Position numbers and translations under genes: made by a program | Part shown: positions 7,201-13,998 of the stretch, in pieces | Layout: the number at the start of each line of letters is the position of its first letter | How positions within the stretch are numbered: the stretch's first letter is position 1 | Source of the DNA: MWCR01 sp041665165 | Lineage (GTDB): Bacteria; Patescibacteriota; Patescibacteriia; 2-12-FULL-60-25 | Assembly: GCA_041665165.1 (NCBI GenBank) | Contig: JBAYJJ010000035.1 | Location: 1-13,998 of the forward strand | DNA length: 13,998 bases | Direction: 5' to 3' | The notes under the pieces: model-generated | The model's input: the letters and a program-made list of their open reading frames with translations, nothing else | Told to the model about the DNA's origin: nothing | The model's database searches: none

Positions 7201-10200
7201 AAAGAAAATGTTGATTAAATTTTTATTTTGCAGCAAATCCACGCAAAGGTCTAACCAAGGTTTGATTGGGCAGAGCGCATCCATGCCCTTCGCCTCCGGG
7301 ACTAACAAATTATTTGTTATTAAATCCTCACTGATCTTTGCCCCATATCCAGTGCTGTTGACCGCAGATCGAATAATGGGTGGGGTTTCGCCATAGCTGG
7401 TCAAAACTGCCGGCTCCGAATATTTGTCATCTACTTCTGTCATTACCCCGCTGTCAAACAAGGGCGTAGGCAATTTACGGTTTTTAGTCGTGACAGAGGC
7501 TGTAAAATCTTTGCCGTCAGCTTTGTCGTCTTGCGAATACATGAGCCTCAATTCCCCGGCGCCATAAATCTTCCCAGTCGCACTCCCATCGTCGTGCGCT
7601 CCCCAAAACTCAAAAGCGCTGAACCTGCAATCGTTATTGGTTTTGCACCTGGAAAGCTTGTTATAGCCCTGGCAATAACCCGTACCTTTGAATTGCGGCA
7701 TTTTTACATATGGATCCAAAGTCTCCTGCACTGCTGGTGTGGCATTAACCGTGCAATAGCCGCAAGTCGGCACTTGGTTAGGAGTGGTCTGACCTGCCAA
7801 ATCAAAGAAATTTGTTGGCGAGGAAACGCCCGGGCACGGGATAACGCTCAACGGGCAATCCATGGATTTATCGCTAGGCAGAGCGCACCTGGCTCCGGGA
7901 TTGGCTGCGCTGGGCGTGCACTGAAAAATGGCAATATTTTCGATATTGTTCTGGTTGTATGGGCCTAAATTAACAGTCAAATCAGCCGCATGCGAATATA
8001 GCGTGTCGTCCAAACCTTTCGTACTCCAATAATATCTCAAACCGTCAATTAATGCTGGTTGTATGAACTGGGAGTCTGGAAACTTCCCTGGGAAAATTTT
8101 GCGAATATAACTTGCTATCGAAACCGAGGTTTCTCCGCTCATTAAATCCAACAAATTGGTCTCGGTCGAGCCTTTTATATCCACACCGCAATTAGCTTTA
8201 GCGTTAACCGACGCTTTTTGAGCCAAGGCAAAAATTACCGGCAAAACAGAATCAATGTCATTCACAGAAGAAAGGCTTGCCTTATCCGGGTACGCATAAT
8301 ACATGGATGGATTATTCGGACAGCGATCTACCTTGAACTTTATTTGCGGGCCATTTTCATCATCAGCCTCTTTATAAAGGCATGAGGAGGAATACATCTG
8401 ATTGGACCCAGGCGTGTTTCCTGCTATCTTGCCCGCATCTTCCCGCATCCTGTCATATTCTCCGCCCGGGCAAACACCCGGAAAAGTGTCTATATGTGGA
8501 TTGGGCCAAGTTGATGCACCATATGAACTGCAACTTTGAACTTTGCACAATCCAAGATCAGAAAGTTGGCTCGCTTTCAAGGTAAAGGCCGTATTCCAAG
8601 GCCCGGTTTTTGGCCCGCAAGTAGTGTACATGGGCGCCCTGGTCTCGACTGTCTCGCCAGTGTCATCGTTCTTCTCATAATAAATCATTGGCGCGTTATG
8701 GCAATTCGCATCAGTGTTTCTTGGGGACTCGTCGCCGCAATGCATACCCCTATTTACTCCTGAAAGTGTATTGCACCGCCAATTCTGATTTTTTACTTCC
8801 GAATCAACTTTCGGGTCGCATGTCGCATACCCCGAACAGGTGGTTAAGCCAGCGGCGTGGTTTGAGTTTGGCGCGCATTTCTTGCCTTGATTGACGCCTG
8901 TCACGCAGACCCAGTCATCCTTGCCCACCATGTCAGTCTCCCAGCGGTAAATTTTATAGACCTTGGCGAACAAGTTGGTCAGCGGCGCCCAAGCGCTTTG
9001 CTGGTCCATGAGCACTGTTTGCAGGCCGACACCCGAATCAACAAATGAAGGCGAGCTGCCCGTTCTGCCCGAAAGCGGAATTGATGCGCCCATAATCATC
9101 GGGTCATGCCCGATTAAACCGGTAGCCAAAGCTGAGCCGAATGGTGAATTGCGGCTGTCATAAGTCAGTCCTAAGATAGGCACCAGGAACTTCCCGCTGT
9201 ACCAGACCCTGTCCGCAAAAGCAGCGCTTTCACGGGTATTTGGCGAGACGACCTGCCCGACTTCCCGGCAAACATCCGTCTTGACCACGTCCAGCTGCAA
9301 GTACAGCCAACCTGGATCGCCTGATTTCTTTTGCGGCAAACAGGTGGTTATCCAAAAACCGGCAAACTGCCAAGGACCGGACAGCTTAATATTTCCTGCC
9401 TGATCAGGCGACATGGAGTTTTCCGTATCATTCATGTTTTGGAACATGGCCCTTATGGCAAAATACGGATTGGAAGCAGAACACTCAGTCGCATAGAACA
9501 CGCCCTGGCCCGACTTCTGCCTAAGATTAAATAAAGTCTGTTCCTGGGGCATGAACTGATTAATGGTTTTGTCTCTCCATTGAAAAGCAGTCTGAGAATT
9601 GTCATAGCGATAACCGGTTTCCCAATATTTGTAGTAACACGGCTTCTTATTTTCCGGGTCCTGCATGCATCCCAGCTGTATCGGCGTTCCTTGCTCGTTC
9701 GCATACACGCGTTCGCTGGTGCGGTCGAGCACGCCCGGGAAACTCTGGCTGAATTGCGATGAAAAACTGTTTGAGTTGGCGCTGACTTGGCTTAAATATC
9801 CTTCGCACGAAAAATCTTTTTCTTCTTTTTGTTGGCTGTCCAAAATGGGTTTGCCCAGCCCATCCAACAAGGTTTTTGGTTCTGAAGCAGTGGGATATGC
9901 CATGCCTAACCAGCCTGGATTCCACTTGCAAGCAACGCCGGCAGCATACGGATTAATCCTGAAACGGAAAAGTCCGAATTTGAAATCCAAAGCATCAGCA
10001 TCTGGTGTAAAGAAACCCTTGTCCGGACTGCTTCTATATGGAATAAAATATTCCATATAAGATTGGTTAAAAGCGCTTCCGGTCATTATCCAGCGTCCTT
10101 CTTTTTCATTGAAATCGAGCCAGTCGGGCGCACTCTGTAGATTGTCAGCCACATTTTCATTAATTGGATAACCTTCGCACAAGGAGGTGCGGCGGCAAGC

Positions 10201-13200
10201 TGACATCAAATTCTGCATGTTGCCCCCGGTGAGGCCTTCTGGGGTGGGATGGACGTTGGAAACGCCCTCAATCGATTTATTGCTGTATTTATTCTTATCC
10301 GCAACATTCCACCATACATTCGGCCTTGAGAACTCAAAGTGCAGAAGTTGGCCGGGGTTCTTGAAATTCAGACTTGCTAAATTAGGATCTTTGTCCAGAG
10401 CATAAGTGACCGTCGAAGGCGTCTCGATCTTCTGTTGATTGGCTCCGCTAATGCAGAAATATTCGCCCGCACCCTGCGGCGGGAGGTATCCGGCCGTCGG
10501 TGAATAATGGGTCAAATCAAATTTGCCGCCTAAAACGCCGGACGGGCTCCAAGTCAAGCATGGCGCCAAACTCTTGGCCACGTCGCTGGTCCGTGTTTTA
10601 TCCCTTTCCAAACAATATGCATACCGGCCGTTTTGTACGACTACGTCCTGAATTGATGCGCATGTACCATTGTCGCAACTATCCTTGGCTGAACCGGCTT
10701 TCATTGAAATCAGCATACGGTTCTGCCCATCAACCGGGATGTAACCGCCTGGCACGCACGAGCTTCCGTCATTTTTGCCGCCAATACACACGCCAACAGA
10801 CGGCGCCATGCCTGACAGCTCATAATAGCGCTCTATGTTTTGCTCATACCGCACCTTCCTATACGAGCACGAACAGTCTTCGCCAAAAATGCAGGCTTTT
10901 GCGCCCTCATAACCAGGCATCATTGTTTTAGGCGATGGCGGCACGCTATTTTCATTCCACTTTTCTACGTATTCATTGGTCAAAGGCGAACTAACCTCAG
11001 GGTAAAGCTGGCACTCCGGGCTGGGCATGGACGTCTGGAGCAATGCATTGCCCCTGCCTGTATCGCCTCCGGTAAACTCCTTATAAATCTGCTGTATGTT
11101 CTTGGAAATGTTTTCGGACCCTTTGCCTCCGCTCACCAAAGTTAAAGATTCATTTCCACTGATAGCTAATGTACAGATGCTATAAGGCGCCATGCTATAG
11201 CCAGTCTGCCCAGTACGCAAATCTTTACAGAGCTTGACGCCGGAAGGCAGGGACTTAAAATTAGGATCGTCCTCCAATATAATACTGCTGTTGATCGGCA
11301 AATCAGCCGTCAGGCGGTTATCGTAGCGATAGTTGTTTTTAACGCTGCCTGTCAAAATCTGATAGCCGACTGGCTTAGGATAGATGTCCGGCAATAGATA
11401 TTGGTTAGGTGTGGTATAACCGGAATAGTCCAGCGTGCCATAGCCGACCGGCCTGCCGCTGTAAAGTTCAGGGGTCAAGAATTGGCCGGCTTTAAGCAAA
11501 TCCTCTTTTGACCGATCCGTGAATTTGGCGCAAAAAATATCTTCGTTGCGCGAACCATTCTTCTCGCACAACTCAAGTTGCGAACATTGATTGACGAATT
11601 TCTGCGCAGACGGATCATAAACAGTCTCCCCTGTGCGGCAGCCCATCCAACGCGCACATTCTCGTTCCATTTTTACTTTTAACACCAAATTGGAGTCATT
11701 GGAGAATTTCTCTATTTTGCACGTACCCTCTACGGTTCCGACGGTAGAGACCTGGCCATCCATGATGGTTACCGAGCATTGCGATGAGGCCTGGCACGGC
11801 CGATTCTCGGCGCTGGACGCAGCAAACTGGTCGGACCACAGCTTCTCAAACCTTTCGACAACCAAAATCTTATATAAAGCATCGCTTTCACCGGATTGCT
11901 GCGGCCTATATTTTTTCACAAAATCTCTACATCTCCCATTTCCCGTGCAATAAGGGTTTTCTTTGTCCTTATCGCAATCCACCGGGCTTTGCGCCGCGCC
12001 ATGTTCTGCCTCTATTTTGGCATATGTGGCTTTGCTGCTGGCCTGCGTTTCCGAAATATTTTTATTATTGAACAGCACGCAACCCGAAAGAGGGTCAGCC
12101 ACTCCGCCGCAGGAGCTTGTATCCAGCCGGTTGCTGTTAATCATGAAATACGACTTCCCGTCCGGCTTGGATGGATCAGATGAATCGTTTGGATCCACGA
12201 ACTCAGCGCACTCACTTTGGTCTTGCGGGCATTCAGCGCCCCAGCCTGCATACCTGAGCTCGCCAGTGAATTGGAGCATGAAGCTCTCGCCCGAACCAAG
12301 ATACTCCGGGTAACATGGAATGCTTGTCCCCTTCCTGAACCAGCCTGAATAAACGCCATCCTGCATTATGTTGTAGGCTTCGTTTTTTTGTAATTGGACA
12401 GCCTTCTGCCACACGCAAGCATGCTGGCCAGGATCCCTGAAATACTCAGTTACATTGCCGCTTTGGAATCTGTTGCAGAAAAGCTCATCTTTGCGGCAAG
12501 CGAGCTTCAAGTTCCCGCTGTCATCCGCATAAGAATCAAAATCGTGTTTCAACAGTACTGTCTGGAAGCCTTGCACCTGCTTCTGATTATTGTAGATGTC
12601 TGCATCCTGAGGTCTCACGGCATAAGTCGTTGTGGCTAAGCTGAGCCCGGTTTGCATGAAGACTGGCTTGCCAAAAGCGCGGCACATGTTCTCTGCGCTG
12701 TCGCATTGGGCGCGCTCATCATCTATGGCGTAATAATATCTGAATGGATCAGTGGTTTCAGACCAATCGCCCAAGAATTGCTCGTCATATGCTTTGGCTT
12801 TTAGGTCAGCCGGATTATTTGATTTGTCATTGCCTTTTTTAGAAGGCCCGGCAGTTCCTGCAATGCTGGCAGTCTTAGGATACGGGTCAGCATTGCCGCG
12901 CGTATCAATAAAAGACTTGCAGCCAATGGCCTGCTCGCGGCACAAAGAGCTGAATTTGCGGACAAAAGCCGTGTTTCCGTCGCGGTCAGTGTACGCACGG
13001 CAACCGGCCATGGCATGCGGCTCAGGGATATTTTCTGGGTAAGTCGCATCACAAGCAGCGGGAATTGACCATTTGTCTTTGATTACGAACTGCGTGTCAT
13101 TCAATTGATCCAGCCTGATCGTGTCCAAATACGCAGCCTTGAACCCTGCCGGGAAATGCCAGGCGATTTGTGCCGTCGTGGTCGCACCTTGGGCTGTGCC

Positions 13201-13998
13201 CTTAATGGCGAACGGACCGAATTCAAACCGTTTCCATTTGACGTCAGGCACAAAAGAACCAGCGATTTGGCCGTCAATGCTGACGTTGGCGTTTTCGGCG
13301 ACGATATTATCTGTCTTAACCCAGAATGAAATGCGATACAAAGTACTCGTCGTACTAATCGGTACAACCATTTTCAAATCCATGTCTGTTACTCCACCAG
13401 CCTCGACTTTGATGGATTGGTCGCCGACTAACACGCTTTCTTTTGACAATTGGACCTTGACCGGCTTATCAAACGCGAATTTCGCCAAACTGTTCGGATC
13501 ATTAAATTGCTCAAACAACACGGCGACCGCGTTCCTGCCTGTCGGACCCATGTATGCGCGGCAACCACCGGCTTGAGCTGAACAAGTATTGCTCTCAGCA
13601 GGCAAAGCCAAATACATGCAATCCTTGGTCTCAGCTACGAATTGCCCACCTGTCTTGTTGCAATCCACATCAGACGAATTACTTTTGCGCATCAGCGTAC
13701 AAGCCAAATCTGACGAAATGGTCTGCGAATAATAGTTGTAATAGACTGCGCCGTCTTTGTCATAAAACTGGCGGCAATCAGGATCAGTCCCCTTTTTCCA
13801 AGTTATTTCATTGCAAGTGCCAGGATCTTTGATTGACCCAAGAGCCGCGCCTTTAAGTAAAATCTTAGGCGAATTGTCTTTATCAGATTTGATCAAAGAC
13901 CAAGTCTTCAGTTGATACCCTGTCACATCCGAACCTTCCCAAGTAAAAAAGGTGGCTGAGTTTGCACTTGGTTTTTCGCAAGATCTGAGCTGGTTATA
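4213..13998 (-). CDS. Giant Cys-rich, probably exported surface protein with PKD-like and carbohydrate-binding-like domains (5' end outside window)
   Basis: One frame is open from the right edge (13998; first visible residues YNQLRSCEKPS) to TAA 4215-4213, giving 3261 visible residues. A GTG at 13926 is internal, because 24 in-frame codons precede it. About 115 Cys are visible, mostly in short paired motifs, which suggests a disulfide-bonded protein acting outside the cytoplasm; the signal peptide would be off-window. Order, numbering from the edge: Cys-motif region 1-150 and a jelly-roll/CBM-like domain ~157-301. Next is a long array of C-x(4-7)-GC-x-x-[FY] and related motifs, including a duplicated C-x-T-GVN-x-G-x-x-C unit near 1690-1755. 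A 235-residue Cys-free Trp/Tyr-rich island follows (~2284-2518), then a PKD-like domain split by two Cys-rich inserts (~2957-3146). The C terminus (...PKPQINLNIQ) has no membrane anchor or LPxTG. No enzyme motif is recognised; function unknown. Similar Cys-rich giants occur in CPR genomes as hypothetical or PKD proteins. Confidence 0.9.
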   Translation of the reverse strand, partial: YNQLRSCEKPSANSATFFTWEGSDVTGYQLKTWSLIKSDKDNSPKILLKGAALGSIKDPGTCNEITWKKGTDPDCRQFYDKDGAVYYNYYSQTISSDLACTLMRKSNSSDVDCNKTGGQFVAETKDCMYLALPAESNTCSAQAGGCRAYMGPTGRNAVAVLFEQFNDPNSLAKFAFDKPVKVQLSKESVLVGDQSIKVEAGGVTDMDLKMVVPISTTSTLYRISFWVKTDNIVAENANVSIDGQIAGSFVPDVKWKRFEFGPFAIKGTAQGATTTAQIAWHFPAGFKAAYLDTIRLDQLNDTQFVIKDKWSIPAACDATYPENIPEPHAMAGCRAYTDRDGNTAFVRKFSSLCREQAIGCKSFIDTRGNADPYPKTASIAGTAGPSKKGNDKSNNPADLKAKAYDEQFLGDWSETTDPFRYYYAIDDERAQCDSAENMCRAFGKPVFMQTGLSLATTTYAVRPQDADIYNNQKQVQGFQTVLLKHDFDSYADDSGNLKLACRKDELFCNRFQSGNVTEYFRDPGQHACVWQKAVQLQKNEAYNIMQDGVYSGWFRKGTSIPCYPEYLGSGESFMLQFTGELRYAGWGAECPQDQSECAEFVDPNDSSDPSKPDGKSYFMINSNRLDTSSCGGVADPLSGCVLFNNKNISETQASSKATYAKIEAEHGAAQSPVDCDKDKENPYCTGNGRCRDFVKKYRPQQSGESDALYKILVVERFEKLWSDQFAASSAENRPCQASSQCSVTIMDGQVSTVGTVEGTCKIEKFSNDSNLVLKVKMERECARWMGCRTGETVYDPSAQKFVNQCSQLELCEKNGSRNEDIFCAKFTDRSKEDLLKAGQFLTPELYSGRPVGYGTLDYSGYTTPNQYLLPDIYPKPVGYQILTGSVKNNYRYDNRLTADLPINSSIILEDDPNFKSLPSGVKLCKDLRTGQTGYSMAPYSICTLAISGNESLTLVSGGKGSENISKNIQQIYKEFTGGDTGRGNALLQTSMPSPECQLYPEVSSPLTNEYVEKWNENSVPPSPKTMMPGYEGAKACIFGEDCSCSYRKVRYEQNIERYYELSGMAPSVGVCIGGKNDGSSCVPGGYIPVDGQNRMLISMKAGSAKDSCDNGTCASIQDVVVQNGRYAYCLERDKTRTSDVAKSLAPCLTWSPSGVLGGKFDLTHYSPTAGYLPPQGAGEYFCISGANQQKIETPSTVTYALDKDPNLASLNFKNPGQLLHFEFSRPNVWWNVADKNKYSNKSIEGVSNVHPTPEGLTGGNMQNLMSACRRTSLCEGYPINENVADNLQSAPDWLDFNEKEGRWIMTGSAFNQSYMEYFIPYRSSPDKGFFTPDADALDFKFGLFRFRINPYAAGVACKWNPGWLGMAYPTASEPKTLLDGLGKPILDSQQKEEKDFSCEGYLSQVSANSNSFSSQFSQSFPGVLDRTSERVYANEQGTPIQLGCMQDPENKKPCYYKYWETGYRYDNSQTAFQWRDKTINQFMPQEQTLFNLRQKSGQGVFYATECSASNPYFAIRAMFQNMNDTENSMSPDQAGNIKLSGPWQFAGFWITTCLPQKKSGDPGWLYLQLDVVKTDVCREVGQVVSPNTRESAAFADRVWYSGKFLVPILGLTYDSRNSPFGSALATGLIGHDPMIMGASIPLSGRTGSSPSFVDSGVGLQTVLMDQQSAWAPLTNLFAKVYKIYRWETDMVGKDDWVCVTGVNQGKKCAPNSNHAAGLTTCSGYATCDPKVDSEVKNQNWRCNTLSGVNRGMHCGDESPRNTDANCHNAPMIYYEKNDDTGETVETRAPMYTTCGPKTGPWNTAFTLKASQLSDLGLCKVQSCSSYGASTWPNPHIDTFPGVCPGGEYDRMREDAGKIAGNTPGSNQMYSSSCLYKEADDENGPQIKFKVDRCPNNPSMYYAYPDKASLSSVNDIDSVLPVIFALAQKASVNAKANCGVDIKGSTETNLLDLMSGETSVSIASYIRKIFPGKFPDSQFIQPALIDGLRYYWSTKGLDDTLYSHAADLTVNLGPYNQNNIENIAIFQCTPSAANPGARCALPSDKSMDCPLSVIPCPGVSSPTNFFDLAGQTTPNQVPTCGYCTVNATPAVQETLDPYVKMPQFKGTGYCQGYNKLSRCKTNNDCRFSAFEFWGAHDDGSATGKIYGAGELRLMYSQDDKADGKDFTASVTTKNRKLPTPLFDSGVMTEVDDKYSEPAVLTSYGETPPIIRSAVNSTGYGAKISEDLITNNLLVPEAKGMDALCPIKPWLDLCVDLLQNKNLINIFFNGLAEKKDILSTCLETCNQTALAFPSSYAQYLDKIAGANRAAAEKPEKWNYRMAAVAPFAVNPLARELQSIGIYLFTSQYNSSLPVYGAWIQGLWYTVADTTLPAWLPADITKIKPFTVLQSWGLSQWFNKLFLDTRIYKEIIPNFDLAKPGGNSVFPWGASHLFFTTIFPLAVKTDYEVLSPKTRDYTQGSGFGGFKFKLWESFIGMWSGYGYSSELNAKFETVLDTYLSWYAYYEDDIFRNIADDDHKLQNCGGVPEFSCPRRPEFDQAAVKLDKAISEYKKQYKVDMKDNYFDWTGWGIFMNRNNPQLQLYPGASLAASNNTNLLYDVFVPGHCEPPAGGTDSDSVKGKYGQVRLVSANVPDSMSGLGVKRETPSEVLMPWISGKTYLDNVGNMVDQFDTKDGLAKPDSWDWIPSYVIGGGDSQVLMPGPVGDMNKTFQTCRCIGGQLDGQVVETESQCNPQIKADPGMDPAKYAKDDLTPDWQFCKPATAYGAGDNYLSYADVIKQAYSGKTDTVTNKPYSIEGYSSIGEYTSKIKAGEPIPECVLNSGNPDSLDPDLDNNSCTHRPGYLPRGDVCKDGRDACLFTYDLTNKYSVNNKSVKGEFILSATDVTNGLDTFKYISGGNRNMSGQEYMSWYRPLPPRVAAPNANRAAQSANAQSVGALDTFSLDNKVEGLVYYGGGQGLATMRFFAWAAHEQSPIKNIVIDWGDGSVQEISNGQMKNQKPVCNTDRECEFVPGLACNSNADCPPGTGACLQMGNCSKQAYKVCHKDQDCGASDTCSPRIFFGNSNDACRQGFFEFVHVYKCDTNQLLSAVCDEQRRCEHNPDVVCSVNADCRPNEKCVMGLSPMGGCLNSVLNRCRYTPRVMVMDNWGWCTGDCTQKGEEQPGGAAVSREKLIRHPNGGCWDGSQTKINYEEVKQTNSATLSNECSSIGLADKDLTLWQKLYRPWAMFNGSVEVGYSETGPLPIEHVYPNWYANTPKPQINLNIQ
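4561..5130 (-). other. PKD-like domain interrupted by two Cys-rich insertions (within the giant CDS)
   Basis: Landmarks of a PKD/Ig-like fold appear in order: GLATMRFFAWA, then NIVIDWGDGS (WGDGS at 5067-5053), FFEFVHVY (HVY at 4782-4774) and PRVMVMDNWGW (DNWGW at 4578-4564). These match the PKD W-[DG]-x-GDG-S, H-x-Y and V-x-V-x-D-N elements. The H-x-Y strand, however, is 90 residues after WGDGS and DNWGW is 65 residues after HVY. The extra sequence carries 10 and 8 Cys respectively, with repeated C-x(3)-[ND]-x-DC motifs (NSNADC, HKDQDC, SVNADC). So the fold seems to host two disulfide-rich insertions. Confidence 0.6.
10035..10059. repeat. Perfect 11-bp inverted repeat with 3-nt loop inside the giant gene
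   Basis: TATATGGAATA (10035-10045), spacer AAA, TATTCCATATA (10049-10059). The arms are exactly complementary. It codes for part of YMEYFIPYR on the minus strand. It may be chance or a coding-region hairpin; no flanking direct repeats were noticed. Confidence 0.7.
13096..13530 (-). other. Jelly-roll / carbohydrate-binding-like domain (within the giant CDS)
   Basis: About 145 residues from FEQFNDPNSLAKF to YLDTIRLDQLND. The pattern of alternating strands fits galactose-binding-like CBM modules (CBM_4_9 style): 'SVLVGDQSIKVEAGG', 'LYRISFWVKTD', 'VSIDGQIAGSF', 'WKRFEFGPF', and a final A-Y-L-D-T-I-R-L-D strand. It contains no Cys, unlike its flanks, which supports a separate folded unit. Binding to sugar is inferred from the fold only; no ligand residues can be assigned. 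Confidence 0.5.

Noticed and set aside
13121..13576. 151-codon plus-strand frame opposite the giant gene
   Set aside because: It is a shadow of the CBM-like region; the minus frame has coherent domain signal and stays open for 9.8 kb.
13924..13926. GTG 13926 as the start of the giant gene
   Set aside because: The frame continues upstream for 24 sense codons to the window edge, including a Cys in the same style, so the true start is outside.
4213..13998. UGA recoding (SR1/Gracilibacteria-type code) or a chain of broken genes
   Set aside because: The frame is open under the standard bacterial code, and TGA ends the PRC-barrel gene where the next gene begins.

Overview
The window looks like a Patescibacteria (Candidate Phyla Radiation, CPR) genome. 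The grounds are a minimal YidC, a NusA without C-terminal repeat domains, an O-antigen-ligase-type protein with the 'LPWQTRW' opening, and a giant Cys-rich surface-type ORF of a style I associate with Falkowbacteria/Magasanikbacteria/Uhrbacteria-like lineages. The lineage is inference, since no marker here fixes it. All recognisable genes lie on the minus strand. Stops are ordinary: TGA ends the PRC-barrel gene and TAA ends four others, so the UGA=Gly code of some CPR lineages is not in use.

In transcription order (right to left): (1) 13998-4213 is one uninterrupted frame of 3261 codons, open at the right edge, so its start is not visible. It encodes a Cys-rich (about 115 Cys by eye) protein with repeated short Cys motifs, a jelly-roll/carbohydrate-binding-like domain, a Cys-free Trp/Tyr-rich island, and near its C terminus a PKD-like domain split by two Cys-rich insertions. 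(2) The 223-bp gap 4212-3990 holds a near-consensus sigma70 promoter, a strong hairpin where that transcript would start, and AT-rich direct and inverted repeats. (3) 3989-2691 is nusA. (4) 2690-2565 is mostly a 103-bp imperfect palindrome of REP/MITE type. (5) 2564-1788 is yidC, ending at a GC-rich hairpin. (6) 1738-1439 is a small PRC-barrel protein. (7) 1436-477 is a nucleotidyltransferase-fold protein containing two sets of 7-bp tandem repeats. (8) 504-1 is the N-terminal part of an O-antigen-ligase-family membrane protein, overlapping the previous gene by 28 bp and leaving the window at the left edge.

Together the genes give a cell-envelope flavoured region: an exported giant protein, the membrane insertase YidC, and a polysaccharide polymerase/ligase-like protein, with the transcription factor NusA between them. 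The last three genes are tightly packed or overlapping and are probably one operon. nusA is not in its usual rimP-nusA-infB setting, and yidC is not next to rnpA/rpmH. The most unusual object is the giant Cys-rich protein and its split PKD module; its function is unknown and I do not assign one. No tRNA, rRNA, CRISPR or transposase was seen, and no gene-free stretch exceeds 300 bp.
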